A stretch of 64,000 nt of DNA from Conus ventricosus (GCA_018398815.1 CM031596.1:60168020-60232019); one strand, 5' to 3'; shown: positions 23,106-34,517, counted from the first letter of the stretch. Notes: generated by a model from the sequence alone, not told the origin. Numbers and translations are program-made.

Positions 23106-24212
23106 TGCAGGTCGTTTCCCTGACGACCCTTATCCACCTCTTGCAGGGCTGCTGCCTTCTGGAACCTCATGCGACAATCCCTCGCCACATGTCCCTTCTT
23201 GTGACAAATGAAACACCTAATTTCCCTTTGCCCTTCCTTCTGCCCCACCACTGGGTTTGCAGACTTTGCAGAAAACTCCCCTAGTCTCCTTGCACTCTTC
23301 TCACCTGTGCCTAGCACCTGTTTCTCCTGCACCTTCGTGCCCAAACGTGCCTCTCTATACACCTCTGCGAACTTCAACAACTCCCCTGCTGTCTCTGGCT
23401 GTCTCTCTTTCAAATGTATAGTTAACTCAGGGCCGCAACCTGACAAAATCTGTTCTTTCATAACTAGCTCTTTCAATTCAGCAAACTCCTTCTTCGTACC
23501 ACTCAACTCTAACCATTTCTCAAAATAGTGATCTAACGTGCACCAAACTGAGTGTACGTCTCACCTGTTTGTAATTTAGCTGAACGAAATTTCTTCCTGA
23601 ACCCCTCCTCTGTGAGGTCAAATCCCTTCATTAAAGACTCCTTCACAGCACCAAAATCAGACTGTTGTTCTGCTGGTAACGCAGTGAAAATCTGCAATGC
23701 CTTACCCGTCAGTAACGCCGACAAAATGACTGCCCACTCTTCTGGAGGCCAACCCTGACTGGTCGCAAACGTTTCGAAACGACTGATGTATGCATCAATC
23801 GAATCGGTCCCTTCCGAGAATTTTGGCAACTTGGGTCGGGGGGCATAGCTACGCACAGAGTCACTGGAAACTGAACTCCATCCTCGGTGGTCTCCCTCTG
23901 TATTCTCACTTTCTCTAGCTCTAATTGAACCTTTAATCTTTCCGTTTCCTGCGTTTCCCTAGCCTGATTATCATTAGCCTGAATCCTTAATTTTTCTGTT
24001 TCCTGCTTCATTCTTTCTGTCTCCTGCGTCTCGCTAGCTTTTAATCTTTCCTGCTCTGCTATTTCTACAGCGACACGTCGTCTTTCTGCTCGTTCATCCC
24101 TTTCCATCTTTTGTTGGTTCTCAACGAATGCACGCAACTCATCTCCTGAGTAACCTAGATCACGAGCGACGCTCACAAGTTGTTCAATAGGGGTGTTCTT
24201 TTCTTCCGCCAT
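23009..24212 (-). pseudogene. gag: Gypsy gag polyprotein, frame-shifted
   Basis: On the - strand the start at 24212 gives MAEEKNTPIEQLVSVARDLG, then a charged coiled-coil region (EQERLKASETQETERMKQE). The capsid-like part continues in other frames at 23856-23533 (RPKLPKFSEGTDSIDAYISR then FETFA). At 23506-23009 there is a SCAN-like segment (LKERQPETAGELLKFAEVYR) and a zinc knuckle, CFICHKKGHVARDC (C-x2-C-x4-H-x4-C). A SCAN-like capsid segment is known from Gmr1-type Gypsy elements. At least two frameshifts separate the pieces. With LTRs this similar, sequencing error is as likely as decay. Confidence 0.85.
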
Positions 24213-24618
24213 TGTATCTCTTTCTCTTTTTTTTTTTTTTTTTTGAACAAGATTTTATTACTACGACAGCCAAACTGGTGGTTACCGACACGAGTGACGT
24301 AATAGCACAATCCTATGAATGATATTAGCTTGGGACAACGTAATTAGTTTTTATAAGACGCCCAGCGCCTGACCCAACTATGAGAGCGAATTATAGGAAA
24401 TCTGTGCGAAATGAGTACTCTGGGGCTGAAATGCCAAGCCTAGTATTAACTATCTTGGAAGCCATGCCAAGCCTAGTATTTAACTATCTTGGGAACATAC
24501 AGTAAGACAACCCCTTGTCTTAGGATTACAACACTTGAATCCCACCCAGCTTCCTCTCTGAGAAGTTGAACAATTATAATAAATGGGCCAGAATATCCTG
24601 GCAAGCTCGCCAATAAAT

Positions 24619-26145
24619 TGTCAACCTCGGTGTAATGTCAGTGGAGGAAGGACTAGCGCACAGCCCAAACACACTCACAGCTTGCTTACAATCTCATTCA
24701 TATATCATGCATTCGTCACATCAAACCACTAGTAAAGTCTATAACTTTACTATACATGATCATGGAAAGAAACATCAATGCATATGGAATCAAACAAATA
24801 AAACATTCTCTCTTTCCTGAACTTCACAAAATCATTTATCTAAAACATCATTAACTAACCCGGGTATAAACAGATTTCTACTTTACCTGGCCAGGTGATC
24901 TTAACTATTCACGAATCACTGTCTTTTCTTTTCTTTCCTTTTCTTTTCACTGTCACTTTCACAACACGACACAACTGCCGGCACTGGTGTTGGTCTGATG
25001 GCGCCTGGTCAGGTGAGACTGTTGGCGTTGGTCTGTGGTTCTGCTTGGCGAAGTGACGCTGCCAGGTATGAGGTCGAACCCCCGGTTAGGGTAGAACAGT
25101 GACTATCAACATCGATCTGTTCTCCTTTCTTTCTTCCTGCATTAACGCATTGCACTCTCTCTCTCTCTCTCTCTCTCTTCTAGTCTGCTCTTATCAAATG
25201 GACATGGTTGCTTTTCTTTTCTTTTTTTTTTTTTCTTTCTTTTCTTCTTCATAAATTAGCAACTCTTTCTCTCTCTCCACATCTCTCCTCAGTCCTTCCT
25301 CTGCAGACTATCTCATGCTAATCTCTCAACTTGGTTCTCTTCTCTCCTCCCTCATCTCTCTGCTTTTCTCTCAAGCAGACCTAGAACCTCTCCCTCTCTC
25401 TGTCTCTCTGTTCGTTCTCCCCCTCGTTCTTCCGTTCTCTCCTGCCTTCCTGTAGGCGAGAGCCTACTTCCCCGGACTTCTCCTCTCTCTCTCTCTGTCC
25501 GTTCGTTTTCCTCCCCGTTCTCCCGTTCTCTCACTCTCACATCCTTCTTATGGTGTTCCGATCTCTCCAACAAGGGCGAGTACCATTGGTCAGTATTTTT
25601 ACCCCCGACACCCGAAGTTAGCTCCCTCTAATTCCATTGGATGTTCAAATCATGCCAGTCATGCCGACACGCCTTACTCTCTGTGGTGGTCAATTGGTCA
25701 TCTAATTGATTAGCTGGATTTCACCCCCACCACACACTACCTTCCCCCCTTTCCTACTTAACTGGTGCCGTGTGGACACTGGTCACTCTAAAGTGGCTAG
25801 ATGAGTCTGAGCCGGGCTCTACGACGTTGGCTGGCAGACCAATCGAGACATTCGGCCAGACAGCTTAGTCCGTCTAGCAGACAGTGCTGTCTCCACGAGA
25901 GCGAAAAAATAGCCTTTAATTGGCTGAGGCGACAGGTGAATGCGTCGGTCAGCTATTTAGTCCGGCTGGTTGGACAGACCGTCTCTGTGAAGGATGAGGA
26001 TTAGCCTCCCCCTCTGCTTAATCGCCTGGATCCGAACCATGGGGCCGTCCGCCTGACGCCCAGAATATTTGCGTTAGGGCTTAAGTCCAACTGGGCTGGT
26101 GGCGATTGACCACGAATTTGGTTGAGTTGAATTTTGACCGTGACA
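24619..26145 (-). repeat. 5' LTR of the Gypsy element
   Basis: Nearly identical to 19436-20964, which indicates a recent insertion. In - orientation the sequence just inside the LTR reads ATTTATTGGCGAGC then TTGCCAGGA. TGGCGAGC is a possible primer-binding site start, but it is displaced by six bases and is not a clear match to a tRNA 3' end. Confidence 0.95.
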
Positions 26146-26273
26146 TTATCCAAAATGGTCATGTCGCATAGATTGTTCGACTTTGTTCCATTTCCTAGAT
26201 TATCACCCACACGCCACAACTGAGCTGTCGGATTTTTATTCTGAAAAGCCGAAATTCCTACTCAGCTGAATCA

Positions 26274-26963
26274 CATGGGTGGGAGACCGCCGTATTTTTA
26301 CGGAGCTTCCGTAAAACCAATTTTTTTTTTCCCCCCCCTTACAACACGATTTTTGGCTTTGCGACATACGCGAATAACGATTTCCGGCATTTTACGGCAC
26401 ACTTCCGTCCTCATCCTAGCTGCGAGTCGACGTGCGATTGAACATGAAAATGGCGTTTCTTGAGGTTAGTGAGACTACTAGGCCCTAGAGCTCGCGAAAT
26501 CGATGCAGAGCTGAAAAAGAACAAGTGGAGAAATGAATGGCTAGATGAAACGGACAAAAAGGATCGCCCGTTCCGTATGTGGCTTCGAAAATGCGTGGAA
26601 CCTGGCGCTGCATGGTGCAATCTGTGTGGAAAGAAAATCGTCTACAAGTCAAATGGGAAGAAGTCTGTTGCAAGCCATGGTAGCGAGACTGTCCATGTGG
26701 AGAGGCTAAAAGCCTTGAAACATGCATCAACACTTCCAGCTGCATCCCCACCACTGCAAAGAACTCGGATAACTGTAACATCTCCCAGGAAATGCCACAA
26801 ACACACCTTGAAATTGTGGATTTTCGTCAGCGGCTGGGGGATTCGCCCCCAGACCCCCCACCGGGGCTTTGCTCCTGGACCCCACCAGGGCCTGGGCGGC
26901 CCCTGGACCCCTGCCCCATATTTTTTTTTTTCAGTAAAACCAAAATTTTCACTCCCACCCATG
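26274..26963 (+). mobile_element. hAT-like element nested in copy 1, encodes only a zinc finger
   Basis: The inverted ends are CATGGGTGGGAG and CTCCCACCCATG. The 6-bp target duplication GAATCA is at 26268-26273 and 26964-26969. Removing it restores sequence that aligns with copy 2 (CATGTGGTC(C/T)AATCA). A GC-rich block with repeated Pro-rich codons fills 26820-26920. Confidence 0.75.
26460..26830 (+). pseudogene. Zinc-finger-only remnant of a hAT-like transposase
   Basis: The frame reads KKNKWRNEWLDETDKKDRPF, RMWLRKCVEPGAAWCNLCGK and SVASHGSETVHVERLKAL: a C-x2-C...H-x4-H finger of BED/TTF type, preceded by the W-x-W region common in mollusc and other invertebrate transposon-derived proteins. 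After about 110 residues the similarity ends and the frame runs into the GC-rich terminal region. The first ATG in frame (26460) is not necessarily the real start; an ATG at 26442 in another frame precedes it. Confidence 0.6.
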
Positions 26964-27899
26964 GAATCACATGATCATGTGGTCCAATCAAAGACTGGAT
27001 AGGCCTAGTCTATTTTGATGACTTGTTGGTTTTCAGTAGAGAAGGTTTCTCAAGCGGAAGTGTAAATCAATTCAGAACGTTCTAAAACATCGAGGAGATT
27101 TATGTTTTTAACTTCGATCGTGGCGGATAAGATGAAAGCCCTTTTGCGTGATGCGCTGCTCAGAGGTGTAATGCGTACAGGAGAAAAGCAGTGTGTCACG
27201 GTAAATTTTGGTATGTTTTTGTGACACACTGGCCTGGATTCCAGTGCGTCAGATGGGAAGTTCATGTGTCAGAGACCTATGCATGTTTGTGCGTAAGAAT
27301 TATCACTGGGCCATGAAAGCAAGGGAAAACACTGACTTGTTAGGCTGACTTGGATCTATAAATTATCATGCACAATGTATGTTTTTATTCAGAAAAAAAA
27401 AATGTATCAAGAAAAAATTTAAGACCTGAGCTATGTGTGTCGTGTGGGTTTTTTTTGGTGTGAAATTAAAATGAAATAATGATGTAGAAAGCGTTCAACA
27501 TGAGTCGCATTTCGTGGTCAGCAGGCAAGCCGGCGCCTGACTTGTGATCTTGCACATGATCTGAAACACAGCGTGTCTTTTTCAGCCCACGTCGCAACCT
27601 CCAAGAGTACCAAATCTATTTACAGCACATACCATTGGAAAGGCAAAACTTAGTGCTGTCCAAGGTGTATGGCAAAAGTTTGCCAATTTCCAATCAAATG
27701 TGAAAATATGTGTTTAAAAAGATAATAAATTTCGGAGACCTACTAAAAACCCACTGGTGGTACAAAGAAATCCCCAAAAACTGTTTAGAAAGCTTGCTTT
27801 TTCGACAAGCATGTATGCTTGGTTTATCGCATGGTTTTGCCTGTAATGCGCGAGCCTCATTTGCATCTACTGATCTAGACTAACCTTTGACAGGTGCCT

Positions 27900-28330
27900 C
27901 TCACACCCACAACTGCATTAATGGCAAACATAAAAAATATTCAAACGACCATATCTCAGAAACTATTTGATATTGAACTGTTCAAGTTGCAGCTGCTTGT
28001 CTGCCACGCCCCCTCGACACCCCCCCTCCGTCTCCCTCCTCCACGCTTGCTGTGAACCCCCCTCCTCACTTCAGCCCGTCTTCTCGTTTGCCCCGCACTG
28101 ACTTTGCTTGTGTCATTTTCAAGATACGGAGAAGCACACATGCTGGCTGGCTCACTTGGCATACCCGGATACTGACGCTTGTGTCAGCTGGGTCGAGACC
28201 AACTTGACCCATCAACGATGAAATGTCGCCAGCATGCACCAAATCGTCATCACTTTTCCATGTGTCGAGCAAATCGACTGACTCAAGATACGAATTACCC
28301 TCCTCTAGAGTAATATTCGTTGTTTAGAGA
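27900..28330 (-). mobile_element. piggyBac-related repeat fragment
   Basis: The - strand reads LLDTWKSDDDLVHAGDISSL and then a G-rich part. It resembles the interior of the piggyBac derivative at 32778-33857: both have 'cagctgaca...gcgtcagt...gccagcca' followed by a purine-rich GGGGGTG region and 'agtttctgag(a/c)ta'. Ends with TTAA were not identified here. Confidence 0.35.
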
Positions 28331-28554
28331 GCAGAGCAGGTTTTTTTAATCGATTGTAGGTCCGGGTGTTGCGTTGTTAGAGCCTGTGGTGTCTTTGCTT
28401 TCAGTGGACTAGGCACACAGTCTGAGTATGTGTACACATCATGAAATATGATTTGATTGGCCACTGGACGGGATCCTAAACCTTCGTCATACATCAAGTA
28501 AGTCAGTGAAATCGTTGGGGTTTCCAGCTAAAAATAGCAAAAGGTCACCAACCG

Positions 28555-28923
28555 AAATTTTGGTCGCTGAAGCGGAAGTATTGTATCAACCGAAATATCG
28601 GTTGCTGGCACTCGTCAGGTTTAAAATCAGATACATGGATATATTTCACATATGTACCACCTACACATAACACCATTGATACTCTCTGGTTGATGCTAAG
28701 CGCGCTGGCCAGAGTGGTATGGCTAGCAGCACGTGTGTGTGTTTGTGTGTGTGTGTGTGTGCGCGCGCGCATACGTGTGTGTGTGTGTTTGTGTATTTCA
28801 AGTATATTTTCTAGCAGTTGTAAAGTGTGACCCCTTAGATGTTTTTGTGACCCCATGAAATTTTTTAAACAAGTTCTTCGCACTGAATCTGACCCACTAA
28901 TTTTTAGGAAATAATTGTCACTG
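28555..28923 (-). mobile_element. Partial inverted copy (copy 3) of the CAGTGATAATT transposon
   Basis: In - orientation it starts CAGTGACAATTATTTCC and contains 'gtgggtcagattc', 'ggggtcac' and 'caactgctagaaaatat', followed by a CA/CG-rich tract. This matches the first part of copies 1 and 2. The far end could not be placed and no matching target duplication was found. Confidence 0.6.
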
Positions 28924-28929
28924 ATTTTA

Positions 28930-31052
28930 ATTTTATACTTATTCATATAAATTTCAGCAGTTTTCTATTTGTGGTTTTTACTGAAATCTTTTGCTTCAAA
29001 GGGAACTGTACCCAAATTTGCACATGATCTAAAACACTCAACCAGGTCAGTAGAGGATTTTATTCTGACTTTTGATGGAATATGGATAACGAATGGCAGA
29101 CACGGTTGTGCCGAAAACAAGCCCAGAGTTCCTAATAACATTTTAAGAATAAAATTCAGTGTCCTTGGGACCCTGTATTGAAAATCTGAGGGTCCGAACC
29201 AAAAAGTTCATTATTAACCAACAATATTAGCACACCAACATACAAAGCATTAATATTCACTGGACAGCTTTCAAACAAAAGGGTTGGAGCAAACCAATGA
29301 AAAAGGAAAAGTCATGTTTTAGAGTCCCACCCACCTACCCCAAGACCAGCTCACGCATGCAAGCACCTCGGATTGGAGACTTTTCCTCATGGAAATAATG
29401 AAATGGACAAGTGGATGGGTGCTAGAGTATTTCCTAAAGATTCTTTGGCTCAATATATCTCATGTCTACAGCGCTGGAGTCGTGTAACACTCAAGATCAA
29501 CTTCTCACTTGTGACGGTTCATCATCTCTGGCTTTAAGTTTAAGTAGGTCAATTGGTAAGTAGTTGGTAGTCGTATGGGCATTGCTGCTACAGTGCTAGT
29601 TTATCGATCGCAGTGAGATCTGAGGCTAACTCATGCCTCCAGATAGTCTTTTTATAGTCTTTTGTGGATAAAAGCCACTATATCGGGGTCATAATTGCTT
29701 CTTTCCTATTCTTGAAATAAAGATTTGAATTTGAAAATTTAAAACAGGTTGCTATTCTGAGGTTTCTGTATATGAGTGTCCTTATAAACAAAGCCGAATT
29801 TCTGCATCTCTTGTACTTGTAGAGTTTGTGTCTTTCAACTGCGAAAAAAGTTGCAGAAAAAAAAATTATCCTCACAGGTGAAAATACTTCTGGTCGTCTG
29901 GCCACTTGTATGAAAGTTTGTTTGTGAGATGCACTGTTTAACACTTCAGCTGTAACACGTGACTGAGAGGGAGAAGTTGTCTTCCCAAGCATCATGCCAG
30001 AATATGTTTGGGAGAAACTGCTTTTTTGATTAAGAAAAGATGCCTCTCATTGTTTTACCTTTCATACTGTCATTGATAGTCAGTCTCATAAGTGGTTCAA
30101 GAGTTTCTGGTTTACTTTTCAGTTTTTAGAACGCAACGGCGTCATGATCAGGATTATAAAATGTCACCCACTGGGTTTGATAAAAGTTTAAAGTTAGCAC
30201 AAAGTCAAAGTGACAGACTTACGTGGGCAGATACTATCTTACCGTGATTTGTCATGGCTGGTGGGTTTGTGTTGATGCAAGTTGTACAAAACATATAAAC
30301 AGAAACAAACCTTGACCAGTGATGTAGATTTCCATCGGTCTCCGGTCATTGACCGATAAAAATGTAAAATGACCGATCGGCTCGACCTCCATCCGGTCAA
30401 ATGTCCGATCCTAATACAAGCGAAGCGGTCACATGTCCTATCGTTTTCGCGAGGTCGCGGACAAGTCTACAGCCGTTTTATTGTGCGGAGGCGTGCGAGA
30501 CTGAGTAGCGTTGAAAGGCAGAGCCAAGCGCATCGCGTGTTCGGGAAAATTTGCACAGCTCTGAGGCTGACGCACCTTATTTTACAACTTTCACTAAGCT
30601 TTGCCCTGATTCTAGTCATCAACATAATTGTGTTGATTTTATTTGTTTTTGTATTTTTTAATACTTTTCTCCAGTTCTAGTCGGCGGACCTTGAGTTAAT
30701 AAAATACATTTATCACAATGAATCCTGTTCCGAGTCTGGTGTCCTATTATTTTGGTTACTCCAGGACACTGTGTCCTATTGGAACACTTTTAGTGCTTGT
30801 GGACTCCATAACCTGAATTTTTCAGTTGAAAATTTCCATGAAGACTGTATCTTGTTTGCCATCCATGGAAGAGTTGAGGGTAGAGCTTGTTCTTGTATCC
30901 TGCTTATTGCTGCTCGATATTACCCCTGCTTGATTGTCCCCAGGTGCATATTCCCCATGCTGGACATTCACCCTGCTTGATATAACCCATGCTAATTAGT
31001 CATTACTTCCTGGCCCATGATGAAAAAAAATCTGCACATGCGTGGGCGCTGG

Positions 31053-31110
<58 letters not shown>
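28930..31110. other. No gene recognised; repeat tails only
   Basis: AT-rich sequence. GAAATAAAGATTTGAATTTG at about 29714-29735 looks like a LINE 3' tail. A block at 30320-30680 rich in ACCGGTCA-like motifs looks repetitive, but inverted ends could not be matched. Short frames have no known domain. Confidence 0.4.

Positions 31111-31114
<4 letters not shown>
31050..31114. repeat. (CA)n microsatellite
   Basis: A long CA run directly at the left flank of hAT copy 2. Confidence 0.95.
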
Positions 31115-31117
<3 letters not shown>

Positions 31118-31119
31118 TG

Positions 31120-31250
31120 AAGTGATGATTATTTATAGGGGGTCAGACTCAACACGGAAAGTTAGTTTCCAAATTTTTAGAGGGTCGCAAAAATATTTAG
31201 GGGGTCACACTTTATAACTGCTAGAAAACCTACAGAAAGCAATGCGCTCG

Positions 31251-31323
<73 letters not shown>

Positions 31324-32140
31324 GAGCACACACATGAGCACACACTGACCAGCTCACACATAAATATACAATCCAGATTATGCTAAACATTACTCAAATT
31401 CGTGTTCCAGTGTTATTAAAGAAATGTTATCAGCTGGAAAGAATAAATATGAGCACATACACTATCACTAGTATCAGGGTTTTGATAGTGAGACTTGGTA
31501 TGTGGGATGTCCCCTTTGATTATCGTCACAGATACGAACTATGGAAGCTGTTTCCGTCAATGTTGAAATAGTTTATTGTTTGACCATATTCTACTCGCCA
31601 TGGGGTGATCATCAGAAGCCAGTGGCAAACAAGCGGCAAGTGACGAATATTCATGAAACTTTAGATTGAAGCTGTGTAGATTGGCCTGTCTTTTGTATAT
31701 CCATAAGAGCCATTTTTATTAACCAAACCAGCCAGCTGCATAGATCACTGGACTTTTGTGGGATTATTACCTACCAGGCAACAGCTGAACTGTCAATTTT
31801 GATAATAAAAACTTTAAAAGCCAAATTTCATCATGTGGTCTAATCATAGATTGGGTAGTCTATTTTGACGACTCTAGTTGGTTTTCAGTAGAGAAGAGTC
31901 TTTAAGTGGAGGTGGTGCATTGATTCAGAACATTCTAAAACATCGAGGAAAATCATGTTCTGATGAAAGCGCTTTTGCGTAAGACGCTGCTCAGAGTTGT
32001 AATGTGTAGAGGAGAAAATCATAGTGTCATTGTATTTATGGTACATTGCACTTTTAGTGATGCACTGGGTTCAGTCCCAGTACGTCAGATGGGAATTTTA
32101 TGTGTCAGAGATGCACATTTGTACTAAAGAATTATCACAG
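31120..32140 (+). mobile_element. Non-autonomous hAT-like transposon, copy 2 (uninterrupted)
   Basis: The ends are AAGTGATGATT (left) and AATTATCACAG (right), near-complementary. A 5-bp target duplication CTTTG is at 31115-31119 and 32141-32145. The internal sequence follows copy 1 throughout but has none of its three insertions. It carries a CA run at 31254-31320. No coding sequence is seen. Confidence 0.75.
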
Positions 32141-32188
32141 CTTTGGCAAGACAAGAAGTGTGTATTATAAAATTTAAAAAATCGGGGT

Positions 32189-32212
32189 GGGGGGGGGGGG
32201 GGGGGGGGGGGG
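32189..32212. repeat. Poly-G tract, 24 bases
   Basis: An uninterrupted G run just outside the SINE at 32232-32640. Confidence 0.95.
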
Positions 32213-32231
32213 TAGAAGTAGGAATAGTATT

Positions 32232-32640
32232 CTTTTTCTTTCTTTCTCTCTGCGTACGCAGGCTGATACTCCTGCGGACACTCCCTGTATAGCCAGGCAG
32301 TGGAGTTTTGTGTGTATGACCCTTTTTTATCCCGCCATTAAGGCAGCCATACTCATCTTCGGGGAAGGGTGCATGCTGTGTGTCACGTGTCATCCATACC
32401 AACGGCCAAATTGGCCTTCTCTTCCGAAAGTTGGTGATGGGATTTTACGTGTGTGCAAGATGTTGTGCGTGCGTTCACACACGGAACCTCGGTTTATAGT
32501 CTTATTCGAAGGACTGTGTGGGGAATGGAGTCAGAACCAATGTTAACTCCGAGGGAAAAATCTTACCTATACCGAAATTCGAACCCGCAACCCCAGGATC
32601 ACGAGTCCGGCGCTCTACCAACTGAGCTATTCCGGCCCCC
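32232..32640 (-). mobile_element. tRNA-derived SINE with 11-bp target duplication
   Basis: In - orientation the head GGGGGCCGGAATAGCTCAG, TTGGTAGAGCGCCGG and GGGTTCGAATTTCGG gives A and B boxes. The body follows 'gactataaaccgaggttcc' and 'cacacgtaaaatcccatc'. The 3' end has 'caggagtatcagcctgcg' and a GA-rich/A-rich tail. The target duplication GGAATAGTATT is present at 32221-32231 and 32641-32651. This is the best preserved SINE in the window. Confidence 0.9.
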
Positions 32641-32777
32641 GGAATAGTATTGAACAGGGAGAGGAGTGTTGAGCAGAGTGAGTATCGAGAACGAGATCTG
32701 TTGATGCGAGGAAGCATCTGTCTGACCTCATGCAGGCAAATGCTAAGGGAGGAATACTGGGTTTAAAAACTTAAAAG

Positions 32778-33857
32778 TTAACCAGTTGCGTGCCTTTAGT
32801 CGGTCAGCTGACGCGGAAATAATAGTGCTTTCCATGTGCCTATGGGCAGTCCCCTGACATCATGCATTTTTCTTGAATTTTCATTCGTTACTATTTCTAT
32901 CAACGGACTCAAATAGAGTTTGCGTAGAAAGCCTTATATGTCTGTAGTCTTAAAATAATATGTAAATGACCACACGTGAGGGTAAAGCCCATTTATTCTC
33001 ATCACTGACTGGCTGACCAGCCAGCACTTCGTCTCGCTTGCAAAGATGGCGGCGCAAACTTCGACAAGCCCAGCGACCAAATCAACTTATTTACACAGCT
33101 GAGCAGGCTCTGCTGATGATTTTTGACAAAGACAATAATCTTTTATTCAACGACTCACTCGAGCATGAAGGTGAGATGATGATAGTGGTGGAATTGCCGA
33201 CCATATTCGTCAGTTATTGAGTAGGGCTCTGTGACCTCAGTGTGTGTTCAGCTGACAGCGTCAGTCGAACGAGCCAGCCAAGTGTGTACTCTGCACCGCT
33301 TGCTGGTGTCCAGCGATGTGAAAATCAGCGCGAGAGGGGAGCGTGGCATGCTCGCGGCGTGACACACGGTGCAGACGGAAAGGTAGGGGAAGATGAGGGG
33401 TGAAAGAGAGGGTTGAAGTCGAGCAAGGGGGTGTGGTGGGGAGAGGGGGGGCGTGGTCGTGGACTGGTCAGTCTGCATCGAGTGTGAGCGTCTTGATAGA
33501 CTTCCAAACTGTTTTACTTTCATTTACAGGTGTAGTGTGACAATACAAACTTTTTTTTCAACTTTTTTGCTGTGTGTTCTTGTTTGGATGTGGTAAATAC
33601 ATATGTTTTTGATCGTGCAAAAAAATCTATCCAAATCTAAAAGCCTAAATACTTTTTTATTATCAAAATTAAAACAAAAGAAGCCCAGATTCAAAATCTT
33701 CATTCAATTTCCTTCAAAAATGATATAGATTTCATTTTTCTATCTTTTGTAGTTTCTGAGCTAGAATGTTTTGTTAATTATGACCCCAAATCATGAGATT
33801 TCCCAGGCACCTGGGAACACCTTTGTTTGTACTATTGTGAGGCACTGAACGGGTTAA
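32778..33857 (+). mobile_element. piggyBac-type element, internally deleted
   Basis: TTAA occurs at both ends (32778-32781 and 33854-33857). Inside the right TTAA, in inverse orientation, lies CCCGTTCAGTGCC, matching piggyBac ends. The left end, CCAGTTGCGTGCC, is a degenerate match. The element is 1.08 kb, too short for a transposase, and holds only the start of one. Confidence 0.7.
33038..33217 (+). pseudogene. N-terminal remnant of a piggyBac transposase
   Basis: The frame reads LRQAQRPNQLIYTAEQALLM and IFDKDNNLLFNDSLEHEGEM. An acidic region after a YTxEQAL motif is typical of the N-terminus of piggyBac transposases. The frame stops after 60 residues and the catalytic domain is absent. An overlapping ATGGCGGCG context at 33044 might suggest a host first exon, but it stops after 18 codons. 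Confidence 0.45.
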
Positions 33858-33894
33858 AGAAATACTGTTCTAAAGTTAAAAATACTGTTCTAAA

Positions 33895-33950
33895 AAGAAG
33901 ATAAGATAAGATAATGTTGCTTATAGCCCAGCCGACGTTCTAAAAAGAAA
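33895..33950 (-). mobile_element. Retroelement 3' tail, inverse of 3715-3812
   Basis: In - orientation it reads GGGCTATAAGCAACATTAT followed by CTTATCTTATCTTC, matching the tail at 3780-3812. Confidence 0.5.
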
Positions 33951-34350
33951 AAAAGATAATCTGAAGGTGCCAGTGGGACTCGGAAATGTACTGTCCTAAA
34001 CCACCGCATCAACCATGCAGGAGCAATCCAGGTTATCCTGATCCACCCTTGGAAGTCTGTGCTGTGTTCACATAGGATTAGGATGCAGGATGCACAGGGT
34101 ATTTCATTAGGACGTCAAAGGACATAGCTGCTTTTTGGCAGATGGTGTTGTGTTGGATGCAGTACAGCTGAACTTTTCATGGAAGCACCACCATTGGTGC
34201 ACTAACCAGTATTTCATGACTGTGGAGCCCACTGGCGAAAGACACTACCACCAAACTGCAGTCCCAATCGTTTCGCTGATAAGTGAAAACAGTACTATTG
34301 TACCCGTAGTTGAATATGAATGATACCAGTGGACATTTTTTTGTTAGCAG

Positions 34351-34517
34351 GTGGAGGAGGAGCAGACAGAAAAAGCAGTGGTATCTCCAGAGGAACTGAT
34401 CAAGCATCCTCTTCAGAACACCTGGGCCATGTGGTTCTTCAAGAATGACAAAGGACGAAATTGGTGTGATAATCTGCGACTGGTCACAAAGTTTTCTTCC
34501 GTAGAAGATTTTTGGGG
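34351..34517 (+). CDS. EIF4E: eIF4E exon: N-terminal HPLQ...VEDFW part
   Basis: The acceptor TTTTTTGTTAGCAG precedes GTGGAGGAG and the donor is GG/GTAAGT. It reads VEEEQTEKAVVSPEELIKHP then LQNTWAMWFFKNDKGRNWCD. It ends in phase 2 within the Gly after VEDFW. The frame is open on the 5' side, so this is not the first exon. Confidence 0.95.

Larger units (their letters stand above)
19436..26145 (-). mobile_element. Ty3/Gypsy LTR retrotransposon, Gmr1-like, internally deleted
   Basis: Two LTRs (1529 and 1527 bp) begin TGTCA and end TGACA. The 5-bp target duplication TTATC lies at 19431-19435 and 26146-26150. Coding is on the - strand, so the 5' LTR is at 24619-26145. A polypurine tract (GCAAGGGGGAAAT in - orientation) sits directly against the 3' LTR at 20965. 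Order from 5' to 3': gag with SCAN-like segment and CCHC knuckle, aspartic protease, integrase-type HHCC finger, RT C-terminal part, RNase H, 3' LTR. The integrase core and most of the RT are missing; the interior is only 3.65 kb. No env-like frame is present. Confidence 0.92.
17278..27308 (+). mobile_element. Old hAT-like DNA transposon (copy 1) invaded by three other elements
   Basis: The ends are inverted: left CAGTGATAATTATTTCC, right AAGAATTATCACTG. A 5-bp target duplication GGCCA lies at 17273-17277 and 27309-27313. With the three nested elements removed, about 1.15 kb remains. This aligns in order with copy 2 (31120-32140): the 'ggggtcagactc' start, an internal CA-rich part, 'gattatc(a/g)tc', 'ttggttttcagtagagaag' and 'ttctaaaacatcgagga'. 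The remaining sequence encodes nothing recognisable, so it is a non-autonomous element. Insertions: hAT at 17390-18857, Gypsy at 19436-26145, hAT at 26274-26963. Confidence 0.75.

Noticed and set aside
28507..28923. Complete short copy of the CAGTGATAATT transposon
   Set aside because: A CAGTGAAATC start exists at about 28507, but the flanking bases do not form a target duplication with the right side (ATTTT), so only a partial copy is called.
33038..33217. First coding exon of eIF4E (ATGGCGGCG context at 33044)
   Set aside because: The ATGGCGGCG frame stops after 18 codons, and the other frame matches a piggyBac N-terminus inside a TTAA-bounded element.
34135..34323. Exon 1 of eIF4E from the open frame just upstream
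   Set aside because: No resemblance to eIF4E N-termini and a stop 30 bases before the acceptor; no donor identified.
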